This document shows positions 8,697 to 16,079 of a stretch of 64,000 nucleotides of DNA, piece after piece. The stretch is taken from NCBI RefSeq assembly GCF_033441515.1, contig NZ_JAWQJT010000001.1, positions 3,906,001 to 3,970,000 on the forward strand, written 5' to 3'. Position 1 is the first letter of the stretch, and the number at the start of each line of letters is the position of its first letter. Source of the DNA: Amycolatopsis solani. Its GTDB lineage: Bacteria; Actinomycetota; Actinomycetes; Mycobacteriales; Pseudonocardiaceae. Position numbers and translations under genes: made by a program. Below the pieces are notes generated by a model. That model saw nothing but the letters and a program-made list of their open reading frames with translations, ran no database searches and was not told the origin of the DNA.

Positions 8697-9491
8697 GGCG
8701 GCCAGGGTGACGTCGCCGGGGTAGCGCGAAGCGGCCACGGCGGCGGCCTCGGTCGTCTCGCCGCGGCCCATCGCCGCCTTCAGCGCGATCAGCTCGTGCA
8801 GGCCGTGGCGGTGGTAGCGGACGAAGTCGGCGTCGACCGGGTCGCCGTGGCCGGGCACGATCACCCGTGGCTCCAGGGCGAGGAGCGCGTCCAGGGTGTC
8901 CGGCCAGGCGGTCAGGTCGGACTCCGCGCTGAAGGAGAACGCGCTGAAGCCGTGCTCGGCGTTCTCGACGACGTCGCCCGCGAAGACGACGCCCGCGTCC
9001 GGCACGTGCACGACGGCGTCGTGGTCGGTGTGGGCGCGGCCGGGGTGCAGCAGGACGGCCGTGCGGCCGCCGAGGTCGAGCTCGGCCCGGTCGGTGAACA
9101 GGTGGTCGGGCACGACGAACGTCGTCCGGGCGATGGCGTCGGCGACGCCGGCCTTGCCCGCTTCGCGGTAGTAGGCGATCCACTTGGCGCGCGCGTCTTC
9201 GGCGTATTCGGCCAGCTCGGCGCGGCAGCCTTCGTGCGCCCAGACGGCGCAGGGCGTGAACGCCTCGGTGCCCCACGTGTGGTCGAAGTGCGCGTGCGTG
9301 AACACGACCGACCAGGGCAGCGGCGTGATCTCCCGTACCGCCGCGGCCAGTTCGGCGCCCTGCTCGAGGTCGCCGCGCGTGTCGACGACCAGGCAGCGCT
9401 CGGCGCCCACCACCAGCCCGACGGTCAGGTCCAGTTCCTCGTAGCGGCGCGCGTGCACGCCGTCGGCGACGTCGATCCAGCGGCCGGTCAT
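8682..9491 (-). CDS. MBL-fold metallohydrolase
   Basis: 269-residue metallo-beta-lactamase-fold hydrolase. The metal motif THAHFDHTWG (His66, His68, Asp70, His71), the third ligand region PGRAHTDHD, the GDVVENA strand and the PGHGDPV loop are all present, so the dinuclear metal site looks intact. The substrate cannot be read from sequence; general relatives act on glutathione/mycothiol thioesters, lactones or nucleotides. The ATG at 9491 overlaps the stop of the upstream phosphatase gene (ATGA), implying translational coupling and a possible shared pathway. No signal peptide. Confidence 0.93.
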   Translation of the reverse strand: MTGRWIDVADGVHARRYEELDLTVGLVVGAERCLVVDTRGDLEQGAELAAAVREITPLPWSVVFTHAHFDHTWGTEAFTPCAVWAHEGCRAELAEYAEDARAKWIAYYREAGKAGVADAIARTTFVVPDHLFTDRAELDLGGRTAVLLHPGRAHTDHDAVVHVPDAGVVFAGDVVENAEHGFSAFSFSAESDLTAWPDTLDALLALEPRVIVPGHGDPVDADFVRYHRHGLHELIALKAAMGRGETTEAAAVAASRYPGDVTLAALATP

Positions 9492-10210
9492 GCCAGTACT
9501 CCTTCGTTCAGGACAGGGGCAGCCTGGCTCACGTCGAGCTCCGTGGCCAGCGCGACGTCCCCGCCGTGGCCCGATCCGGTCAGTTCGCGCCCCGAAACGC
9601 AGCCCGCCACGGCATCGACGTCGACGCTTCGCGCGGCGAGGGCGGCTTCGGGAGACAGGGACCGGCCCAGCCGGGCCAGCGCGGCGGCGATCGCGCCCGC
9701 GCCGACCTGGTCTTCGAGGCACGGCCGCAGCGGCCCGAAGGCGTCTCCGGACCCGAAGATGTTCACGCCCCAGCGTTCCCCGGCCGCGACGAGCCCGATC
9801 GGCCCGCCCAGCTCGTGCGCCTTCGCGGCGACGGCGGACGCGTTGCGCAGGCACCCCGCGAGGACGGCGGCCCCGGTCTCCGCGGCCGCTTCGCACAGGG
9901 TCGCGCCGTTGGGCGAGGGGAGCGCGAGCAGCGTCCCCGGCGGGATGTCGGTCACAGACGAGGGCCGCAGCGTGAATTCGGCCTCACCGGCGATGACCGC
10001 GCCCGCCGCCTTCGCCCGCGCGATGCCGCGTTCGTCGCGCCACCGCACCGGCAGCACGCGGCCGCCGCGGCCGACCACGATATCCGTGGTGGTGCTGAAG
10101 GAAAGCACGTCGACGACCACCAGGACCGTGCATTCACGCCCGAGCGCGGCCACGCCTTCGCCACCCCAGTCGAGCCGCACGTCGTGCCCCGATTGCTCCC
10201 AGATGCCCAC
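9488..10210 (-). CDS. 2-phosphosulfolactate phosphatase family (ComB-like)
   Basis: 240-residue member of the ComB phosphatase family. The core VVVDVLSFSTTTDI matches the family's VDVLRASTT motif, and SPNGATLCEAAAETGAAVLAGCLRNASAVA and the VNIFGSGDAFGPLRPCLEDQVGAGAI block follow in family order. ComB in methanogens dephosphorylates 2-phosphosulfolactate for coenzyme M. No other coenzyme M gene is present and actinomycetes are not expected to make it, so the real substrate is open. GTG start at 10210. Divergent from rpiB with a 45-base gap; coupled downstream to the MBL hydrolase. Confidence 0.88.
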   Translation of the reverse strand: MGIWEQSGHDVRLDWGGEGVAALGRECTVLVVVDVLSFSTTTDIVVGRGGRVLPVRWRDERGIARAKAAGAVIAGEAEFTLRPSSVTDIPPGTLLALPSPNGATLCEAAAETGAAVLAGCLRNASAVAAKAHELGGPIGLVAAGERWGVNIFGSGDAFGPLRPCLEDQVGAGAIAAALARLGRSLSPEAALAARSVDVDAVAGCVSGRELTGSGHGGDVALATELDVSQAAPVLNEGVLA

Positions 10211-10255
10211 CCCCGGAGCATGCCCGAAACCGGGCGTGGTGGCAGACTCCCAGCC

Positions 10256-10729
10256 GTGCGTGTCTACTTGGGATCCGACCATGCCGGTTTCGAGCTGAAG
10301 AACCACCTGGTGGCTCACCTGGAGAAGCAGGGCCACGAGGTGACCGACATCGGTCCGCACGTCTACGACGCGGCCGACGACTACCCGGCGTTCTGCGTCG
10401 CGACGGCGTTGCGCGTGGTGGCCGACGAGGGCAGCCGCGGCATCGTCGTCGGCGGCTCCGGCAACGGCGAGCAGATCGCCGCGAACAAGGTGCCCGGCGC
10501 GCGGGCCGGCCTCGCGTGGAGCGTCGAGACCGCGAAGCTGTGCCGCGAGCACAACCACGCCCAGCTGATCGGCGTCGGCGCCCGGATGCACACCGCCGAA
10601 GAGGCCACCGAGATCGTCGAGGCGTTCCTGGCGACCGAGGTCTCGCCGGAAGAGCGGCACGCCCGCCGCGTGCAGCAGCTGCTCGACTACGAGCGCACCG
10701 GGACCCCGCCGGCGTTGCCGGAGGCCTGA
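10256..10729 (+). CDS. rpiB: Ribose-5-phosphate isomerase B
   Basis: 157-residue RpiB interconverting ribose 5-phosphate and ribulose 5-phosphate in the pentose phosphate pathway. It begins VRVYLGSDHAGFELKNHL, with the anion-hole and catalytic loop GGSGNGEQIAANKVPGARAGL. In this loop Glu replaces the Cys of enteric RpiB, as known for the mycobacterial enzyme. HNHAQLIGVGARMH completes the active site. GTG start at 10256. Its TGA shares one base with the ATG of nei (TGATG), indicating coupled translation. rpiB-nei order equals M. tuberculosis Rv2465c-Rv2464c. Confidence 0.96.
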   Translation: MRVYLGSDHAGFELKNHLVAHLEKQGHEVTDIGPHVYDAADDYPAFCVATALRVVADEGSRGIVVGGSGNGEQIAANKVPGARAGLAWSVETAKLCREHNHAQLIGVGARMHTAEEATEIVEAFLATEVSPEERHARRVQQLLDYERTGTPPALPEA

Positions 10730-11538
10730 TGCCCGAAGGGCACACGCTGCACCGGCTCGCGCGGCTGCACAAGCGCCGGTACGCCGGCGCCCCGGTCGAG
10801 GTCAGCAGTCCGCAAGGCCGGTTCGCCGCCGAAGCGTCCCGTTTGGACGGTCAGGTGTTCGTCGGCGCGCAGGCGTACGGCAAGCACCTGTTCCACGACT
10901 ACGGCCCGCACGGGATCGTGCACATCCACCTGGGCCTGTACGGCACGTTCGGCGAGTCCCCGCTTCCCGCGCCGGACCCGGTCGGCCAGGTCCGGCTGCG
11001 GCTGGCCGGTCGGACACATTGGACGGACCTGCGTGGGCCCACCCGCTGCGAGCTGCTGACCCCGGACCAGGCGGACGCGATCAAGGCCCGCCTCGGACCG
11101 GACCCGCTGCGCCGTGACGCGAAGCCCGGCCAGGCGTGGGAGCGCGTGTCGCGCTCGAAGACGTCGATCGCGGCGCTGCTGATGGACCAGGCGGTGCTTG
11201 CCGGGGTCGGGAACGTGTACCGCGCGGAGGTGCTGTTCCGCCACGGCGTCGCGCCGCTGACCCCGGGACGGTCGTTGGACCGGGCGCTGTGGGACGACAT
11301 GTGGGCGGACCTGGTCGTGCTGATGCGCGACGGCGTCCGGGTCGGGCGGATCGACACGGTCCGGCCCGAGCACCTGCCGGAGGCGATGGGGCGGGCGGCG
11401 CGGGTGGACCGCCACGGCGGCGAGGTCTACGTCTACCGCCGCGCCGGTGAGCCGTGCCTGGTGTGCGGGACGCCGGTGGCGAACTCGGAGCTGGTGGGCC
11501 GCAACCTGTACTGGTGCCCCACCTGCCAGCCCGCCTGA
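10729..11538 (+). CDS. nei: Fpg/Nei-family DNA glycosylase/AP lyase
   Basis: 269-residue base-excision repair enzyme (endonuclease VIII type) removing oxidised pyrimidines. N-terminal Pro2-Glu3 (MPEGHTLHRLARLHKRR) are the Schiff-base nucleophile and catalytic Glu. The helix-two-turn-helix block SKTSIAALLMDQAVLAGVGN is present, and a C-terminal zinc finger with two CxxC pairs (CLVCGT...YWCPTCQ) closes the protein. The PEGHT start and overall pattern match mycobacterial Nei1. Translationally coupled to rpiB. Confidence 0.96.
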   Translation: MPEGHTLHRLARLHKRRYAGAPVEVSSPQGRFAAEASRLDGQVFVGAQAYGKHLFHDYGPHGIVHIHLGLYGTFGESPLPAPDPVGQVRLRLAGRTHWTDLRGPTRCELLTPDQADAIKARLGPDPLRRDAKPGQAWERVSRSKTSIAALLMDQAVLAGVGNVYRAEVLFRHGVAPLTPGRSLDRALWDDMWADLVVLMRDGVRVGRIDTVRPEHLPEAMGRAARVDRHGGEVYVYRRAGEPCLVCGTPVANSELVGRNLYWCPTCQPA

Positions 11539-11552
11539 CGCTCGGTGCCGGT

Positions 11553-11600
11553 GGTCGTGAGTGTTTAGTCGGGTTCTAACCCGACTAAACACTCACGACC
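11553..11600. repeat. Palindromic repeat family A, copy 2
   Basis: Inverted repeat with 23-base arms when flanking GGT/ACC is included. It has the same outer arms as copy 1, but the inner six bases are GTCGGG paired with CCCGAC, so both sides changed together. It lies between convergent nei and the glycine-rich protein gene. Confidence 0.92.
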
Positions 11601-11618
11601 AGCTGCGGCAGGGGCGGG

Positions 11619-12428
11619 TCAGAAGTCGAAGCCGCCGCCGTCGAAGCCCCCACCGTCGAAGCCGCCGCCGTCGAAACCGCCGCCGCCCCAGTCGCCGCCG
11701 CCGTCTCCGCCGCCGAAGTCGCCGCCGCCGTCACCACCGCCGTCGCCGCCCGCGTCGCCGGACTCGAGGGCGTCCTGCTGGCCCGCGTCGTAGCCCGACT
11801 CCCAGGCCGAGGCGCTGGCGATGCCGCCCATGCCGGAGAACATCGCGCTGAACAGGAACATCGAGCCGAGGCCCCAGGCGCCGGCCACGAGCGCGGGCTT
11901 CCACCACGGCTCGCTGTACCAGCCCTGCGGGACCGGGCGCCCGGCCACGCGGCCGCCCGGGTAGTAGTACGGCGTGTCCTGGCCCGCCTCGGGGGAGGCC
12001 GCGTAGTGCTGGCCCTCCACGTCGACGTCGCGGCGCTCGGTGACCTTGCCGGCGCGCTCGCGCTCGGCCTCCTCCGGCAGCTGCGGGCCGGGGTCCATGC
12101 CCATCGCGACGCGCGCCGCGCGGACGTAGTAGAGGCCTTCGACGGCGGTGTCCTTCACCAGCCGGGCCTGTTCGATCGTGCGTGCCTGCTCCATCTGCGA
12201 GCCGGCCGCGTTGTAGCGCTCGGCGGCGTCCGCCATCGCCTGCATCGACGCGGTGTCGTTGCCGGTGAGGTTGAGGACCTGACCGCCGAGCCGCTCGACG
12301 AGGCGCCGGGCGTCGGCCTTGGCGTCGTCCAGCTCCCGCTGCCGGGCCGCGGCGCGCTGCCGCGAGAAATAGAGGCCGCCACCGACGATCACGACGACGA
12401 GCACGATCAGGAAGATCGCGGTGCCCAT
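11619..12428 (-). CDS. Membrane-anchored protein with Gly/Asp-rich tail
   Basis: 269 residues. Residues 3-22 form a single N-terminal transmembrane helix (TAIFLIVLVVVIVGGGLYF) followed by a charged helical region (RQRAAARQRELDDAKADARR) likely to be coiled coil. A middle part contains VRAARVAMGMDPGPQLPEE, and a second hydrophobic segment (WWKPALVAGAWGLGSMFLFSAMF) follows. The last ~45 residues are almost only Gly, Asp and Phe, with four GGGFD repeats. Some actinobacterial relatives are annotated as DUF1542 proteins; function unknown. ATG 12428 has GGGAG upstream. Convergent with nei. Confidence 0.85.
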   Translation of the reverse strand: MGTAIFLIVLVVVIVGGGLYFSRQRAAARQRELDDAKADARRLVERLGGQVLNLTGNDTASMQAMADAAERYNAAGSQMEQARTIEQARLVKDTAVEGLYYVRAARVAMGMDPGPQLPEEAERERAGKVTERRDVDVEGQHYAASPEAGQDTPYYYPGGRVAGRPVPQGWYSEPWWKPALVAGAWGLGSMFLFSAMFSGMGGIASASAWESGYDAGQQDALESGDAGGDGGGDGGGDFGGGDGGGDWGGGGFDGGGFDGGGFDGGGFDF

Positions 12429-12550
12429 GGACCACTCCCAGAAGTTCGGGGCTCGGGTGACCGGAAGTCACCTTCTGATTCGGACAACGCGGACGTTACG
12501 CGGAGGGTTCCCGGCGAGTGATCCGGCACACCGTCAGAGCTGGCCGAGCA

Positions 12551-12570
12551 AACTAGAACACGTTATAGTT
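12551..12570. promoter_or_regulatory. KstR-type operator upstream of LLM oxidoreductase
   Basis: AACTAGAACACGTTATAGTT, whose core TAGAACACGTTATA (12554-12567) fits the mycobacterial KstR consensus TnnAACnnGTTnnA exactly. It ends eight bases before the ATG at 12578, where a bound TetR repressor would block transcription or initiation. KstR is the steroid-catabolism repressor; its gene is not in the window. Confidence 0.7.
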
Positions 12571-12577
12571 CGACACC

Positions 12578-13453
12578 ATGAAGTTCACCCTGTCGATCGC
12601 GATGAACCCCCTCGATCAGCTGGGCGAGCTCGCCCGGGCCGCCGAAGAGGCCGGCTTCGCCTCCATCGCCCTGCCGGACTCGCTCTTCTACGCCGAAACG
12701 GTGGACACGGACTACCCGTACACCCCCGACGGCAGTCGCTTCTGGACCGGGGAGACCCCGTGGGTCGACCCGCTCGTCGCCACCGCGTCGATGGGGGCGG
12801 TCACCAGCCGGATCAACTTCTACACGTCGGTGCTCAAGCTCGGCTCGCGCAACCCGGTGCTGCTGGCGCGCCAGGTGGGCTCGGCGAGCGTGCTCACCGG
12901 CGGCCGGTTCGGCCTCGGGCTCGGCGTCGGCTGGCTGCCGCAGGAGTTCGAGTACTGCGGCGTGCCGTTCGAGAAGCGCGGCAAGCGCGTCGACGAGGCC
13001 ATCGACGTGCTGCGGCTGATCCTCGACGGCGGCATGGTCGAGTACCACGGCGACTTCTACGACTTCGACAAGATCCAGATGAGCCCGGCGCCGCCTTCGC
13101 GCGTCCCGTTCTACATCGGGGGGCACACCGAGGTCGCGCTCAAGCGCGCCGCGCGGGTCGCCGACGGCTGGTCGTCGGCGATGATGAAGCTCGAGGAGCT
13201 GCGCGACACCATCGCCCGGCTCAAGGAGCTGCTGGCCGAGCGCGGCCGCGCCGACGACCCGTTCGAGTACCAGGCGGTCTGCATCGACCGGTTCGGCCTC
13301 GACGGCTACCGCGAGCAGGCGGAGGTCGGCGTCACGGACATCATCACCATGCCGTGGGTGTTCGACGGCGTCGGGTTCGACGCGCCGGTCGAGCCGAAGC
13401 TCGAATCGATCCGCAAGTTCGGGGCCGAAATCATCGCGAAGTTCGAGGAGTGA
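12578..13453 (+). CDS. LLM-class F420-dependent oxidoreductase
   Basis: 291-residue luciferase-like monooxygenase-fold enzyme of the F420-dependent subclass. Signs are FTLSIAMNPLDQLGELARAAEEAGF at the N-terminus, the cofactor strand RINFYTSVLKLGSRNPVLLARQ, GGRFGLGLGVGWLPQEFE and the VPFYIGGHTEVALKRAARVADGW block. The KstR-like box immediately upstream links it to steroid or sterol catabolism; M. tuberculosis Rv3520c, an F420-type oxidoreductase in the KstR regulon, is a precedent. The stop overlaps the SnoaL-like reading frame, so the two form an operon. Substrate is unproven. Confidence 0.92.
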   Translation: MKFTLSIAMNPLDQLGELARAAEEAGFASIALPDSLFYAETVDTDYPYTPDGSRFWTGETPWVDPLVATASMGAVTSRINFYTSVLKLGSRNPVLLARQVGSASVLTGGRFGLGLGVGWLPQEFEYCGVPFEKRGKRVDEAIDVLRLILDGGMVEYHGDFYDFDKIQMSPAPPSRVPFYIGGHTEVALKRAARVADGWSSAMMKLEELRDTIARLKELLAERGRADDPFEYQAVCIDRFGLDGYREQAEVGVTDIITMPWVFDGVGFDAPVEPKLESIRKFGAEIIAKFEE

Positions 13454-13458
13454 CTGCC

Positions 13459-13905
13459 GTGGGCGTGCAGGTCAGCTGGGACACATCGGCGGAGCAGCCG
13501 CCCGCGCGGCGCGCGGCGTTCGCGTCGATGACCGCGGCGGCGGCGGGTGACAAGGAGGCGTGGCTGGCGTTGTTCGCGCCGGACGGGGTGGTCGAGGACC
13601 CGGTCGGGCCGTCCTTCTTCGACGAAGAGGGCAAGGGGCACCACGGCCCCGACGGGATCAGCGCGTTCTGGGACAAGACGATCGCGAACGTGGAGCGCTT
13701 CGAATTCGTCATCCGCGACTCGCACGCGGCGGGCGACGAGGTGGCCAACGTCGGCACGATCACGACGTACCTGCCGGGCGGCTACCGCGTCGACACCGAC
13801 GGGGTGTTCGTCTACCGCGTCGGCGAAGACGGGCTGATCCGGTCGATGCGGGCGTTCTGGGAGACCGAGCGCGCGATGGCGACCGCGCGCCAGGTGACCG
13901 AGTAG
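13459..13905 (+). CDS. SnoaL/NTF2-like protein
   Basis: 148-residue cone-shaped alpha+beta fold protein of the SnoaL/ketosteroid-isomerase superfamily. It shows the helix RRAAFASMTAAAAGDKEAWLALFAPDGVVEDPVG, then the GPDGISAFWDKTIANVERFEFVI block and strands ending VFVYRVGEDGLIRSMRAFWE. Such proteins are isomerases, cyclases or binding proteins. Being second in a probable KstR-controlled operon, a steroid-related step is plausible. I place the start at GTG 13459, eight bases after GAGGAG; GTG 13450, overlapping the previous stop as GTGA, is the alternative. Confidence 0.88.
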   Translation: MGVQVSWDTSAEQPPARRAAFASMTAAAAGDKEAWLALFAPDGVVEDPVGPSFFDEEGKGHHGPDGISAFWDKTIANVERFEFVIRDSHAAGDEVANVGTITTYLPGGYRVDTDGVFVYRVGEDGLIRSMRAFWETERAMATARQVTE

Positions 13906-13936
13906 GCCGGCCGCACCGTTCGGCCGCGGTCGTGGT

Positions 13937-13991
13937 GGTCGCGAATGACTCATTCGGGACGTCGGAGGTCCCGAATGAGTCATTCGCGACC
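13937..13991. repeat. Perfect 24-bp inverted repeat (family C)
   Basis: Two perfectly complementary 24-base arms (GGTCGCGAATGACTCATTCG and four more bases) around a seven-base loop. It lies in the 390-base gap between the SnoaL-like and TetR genes. The rest of that gap holds a terminator at 14164 and no convincing gene. Confidence 0.92.
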
Positions 13992-14163
13992 TTCGCGCAC
14001 CCGCCGGCGGCAGGGAGCTGACGCGCGCGTCCACCGCGGCACCCGTCCAGCCCGCTCGACGCCGTGAAGGCCGCTCCGGGGGCGGTGGGGCCGAGTCGGC
14101 GCTGCCCGGGGCCAGTCGCTGCCTGCCCGCCGGAGCTGCTCCACCGGCACGCCGGCCGCGCGT

Positions 14164-14199
14164 GAAGGCCGCCCACGGGGTCTCCCCGGGGCGGCCTTC
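14164..14199 (+). terminator. Hairpin terminator before TetR gene
   Basis: Eleven-base arms GAAGGCCGCCC / GGGCGGCCTTC. TCAATT follows, with no clear T-run. Position suggests the end of the LLM-SnoaL transcript. Confidence 0.6.
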
Positions 14200-14287
14200 T
14201 CAATTCCCGGGAATGATCGACACGTACCGCAATCGCGCGATTGCGGAAAGACGGCATTCTGGCGATTGTTTGCTCGACCATGCTACC

Positions 14288-14307
14288 TTTTGCTCATGCA
14301 AGCAAAA
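14288..14307. promoter_or_regulatory. Candidate TetR operator over the start codon
   Basis: Inverted repeat TTTTGCT-six bases-AGCAAAA that includes the ATG at 14296. A related half (TTTGCTCGACCATGCT) lies just upstream. AT-rich for this genome; likely the regulator's own binding site. Confidence 0.5.
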
Positions 14308-14898
14308 ACGTTCACCGAGACCGCCCGGCGGGCGCAGATAGTCCGCGCGGCGATCGAAACCATCGGTGAACTCGGGTACGCGAAGGCATCGTTCGGGCAG
14401 ATCGCGAAGCGTGCCGGGCTGAGCAGCACCGGCATGATCTCCTACCACTTCGACGGCAAGGCGGACCTGATCGCCGAAGTCGTCCGGGACGTGCTGACCA
14501 CGAGCCTCGCGTACATGCGGGAGCGGATCGACGCGGTGGACGGGCCGGCGGCGGAGCTGCGGGTCTACATCGAGTCGAACCTGGCGTTCATCGCCGAGCA
14601 CCCGATCGAACTCACCGCGCTGCTCGAAAGCCTCCGACACGGCGGGGCCCCCGGCGGCGAAGCCGACGGCGGCACCGGCGAGTGGTACCACGGCGCCATC
14701 GACGTCCTGGAGGTCTGCCTGCGCGAGGGTCAGCGGACCGGCGATTTCGGCCGGTTCGACCCGCGCGTCATGGCGATCACCATCCGCCAGGCCATAGACG
14801 GCTTCCACACCGAATCGATCCGCCGTCCGGGGATCGACGTCGCCGCCTACGCGGCCGAACTCGTCCGCATCGTCGAACGTGCCACCGCGCACGACTGA
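14296..14898 (+). CDS. TetR-family transcriptional regulator
   Basis: 200-residue repressor. The N-terminal helix-turn-helix domain reads RRAQIVRAAIETIGELGYAKASFGQIAKRAGLSSTGMISYHF, followed by DGKADLIAEVVRDVL. A C-terminal ligand-binding helical domain has IESNLAFIAEHPIELTALLESLRHGG and GQRTGDFGRFDPRVMAITIRQAIDGF. It precedes a small membrane protein gene by 12 bases, so it probably controls that gene and itself through the palindrome at the start codon. Ligand unknown. Confidence 0.94.
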   Translation: MQAKTFTETARRAQIVRAAIETIGELGYAKASFGQIAKRAGLSSTGMISYHFDGKADLIAEVVRDVLTTSLAYMRERIDAVDGPAAELRVYIESNLAFIAEHPIELTALLESLRHGGAPGGEADGGTGEWYHGAIDVLEVCLREGQRTGDFGRFDPRVMAITIRQAIDGFHTESIRRPGIDVAAYAAELVRIVERATAHD

Positions 14899-14910
14899 AC
14901 TGGGGAAACC

Positions 14911-15399
14911 ATGGCGACCACGCCCTCGACCGACCGCGTGCTGCGGCCGATCATCTTCCTGCTCTACCTGAACCTGCTGATCAGCATCGCCTTCGCGGTC
15001 CTGACCTTCCTGAACAAGGACGGCATCCTCGACTACCAGGTGCTGCACTGGGAGCAGACCGGCCAGGCCGACCCGGCCGACCACGCCGGGACGCGCGCTT
15101 CGCTCGAAAGCGTCCTGTGGATCCGCCCGGTGTCGGTGCTGGTCATCGCCATCGTCTACGTCCGGCTGGCCGCGCGGCTCAAGCTCGGCAGGCGGCGCAC
15201 GTGGGTCCGCGTGATGCTGGTGACCGTGCTCGGGCTGGCCGGTCTCGTGTACCTCGTCGTCTCGGCCGAGTTCCCGGACTGGATGCGGGCCGGCCAGGTC
15301 GTCCAGGCCGTCGTGCTGCTCGTGTTGTTCCTGCTGCTCTGCTCGAAGCGCGTCCGCGGGTACTTCTCGAAGGAGGGCCGGGTTCCGGCGAAGGTCTGA
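14911..15399 (+). CDS. Four-helix membrane protein, TetR partner
   Basis: 162 residues with four predicted transmembrane segments: IIFLLYLNLLISIAFAVLTF; SVLWIRPVSVLVIAIVYVRL; VRVMLVTVLGLAGLVYLVVS; and QVVQAVVLLVLFLLLCSKRV. A ~45-residue extracytoplasmic loop (GILDYQVLHWEQTGQADPADHAGT) joins the first two. No known domain recognised. Operon with the preceding TetR gene; a terminator hairpin follows. Confidence 0.85.
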   Translation: MATTPSTDRVLRPIIFLLYLNLLISIAFAVLTFLNKDGILDYQVLHWEQTGQADPADHAGTRASLESVLWIRPVSVLVIAIVYVRLAARLKLGRRRTWVRVMLVTVLGLAGLVYLVVSAEFPDWMRAGQVVQAVVLLVLFLLLCSKRVRGYFSKEGRVPAKV

Positions 15400-15406
15400 C
15401 CGCGGT

Positions 15407-15440
15407 GGGCGCCGCGTCCCGGTCCGTGGACGCGGCGCCC
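15407..15440 (+). terminator. Hairpin terminator after TetR operon
   Basis: Thirteen-base arms GGGCGCCGCGTCC / GGACGCGGCGCCC with an eight-base loop, eight bases after the stop. Confidence 0.75.
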
Positions 15441-16079
15441 GTCAAAAAACTGTTCACATTCTGTTTCCTTCGGGCGATTTCAACTGCGCCGGAAATAAGT
15501 GCGCGCCTCGGCGCGGAACAAGTGGTGCGGCTCATAACGCCCACCTACTTTCGATCCTTGCCCGACGACCGGCGTTTCCCCGTGGTAAACGCTGGTCGGG
15601 ACGGGTTTGCGGGAGGTCCCGCCGAACGGGACCAAACGGACATCGCGGTCCGGTGAACCCCCTTCGTGGCTCGTTGCGGCACGTAGGGGCAGGTGGTAGC
15701 TTCTGGTTCGTTATCTCCTCGCGGGAGACCGGGTGATCGGGGCAGTAATCACCCAACCGGGAAACTGCGGGGATCTGGGGTCTGGGGAAAGGTTCGTCTG
15801 ATGAACGGTTATCGCTGTCCTTCGTAGGGACACCGAATAGACACTGAAGCCGGCTCATGCGCGAGCCGGTCGAGTTCGCAATCGCCGGCAGGCGCCGTTG
15901 GGGAGCGGCGTGCCGTGAGATTGCCGTGAAGCAATGCGTGCGGCGCCATTCGGCTGCCCGCACGCGTGGCTGTGCTGTTGATTCACGGAAAAAACCGGAG
16001 TCAGCGGCCTGGGGGCCGTCGTTCCGGCCGTGGATCGAAGGAGTCCACCACACAGAGAATTTCTGGGGGAAGTTCCGTC
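15441..16079 (+). promoter_or_regulatory. Long leader region of the LAL regulator
   Basis: About 640 bases without a convincing gene. It holds a TAGGGG box (15684-15689), an inverted repeat GGGTGAT...ATCACCC (15731-15754) whose right half CAGTAATCACCCA recurs as CAGTAGTCACCTA before the beta-glucosidase gene, and a small hairpin CCGGCTC/GAGCCGG (15850-15869). Base composition is lower in GC than the flanks, as expected for a control region of a pathway regulator. Confidence 0.5.

Noticed and set aside
15532..16053. 173-codon minus-strand frame in the LAL leader region
   Set aside because: No recognisable protein features or Shine-Dalgarno; treated as non-coding control region.
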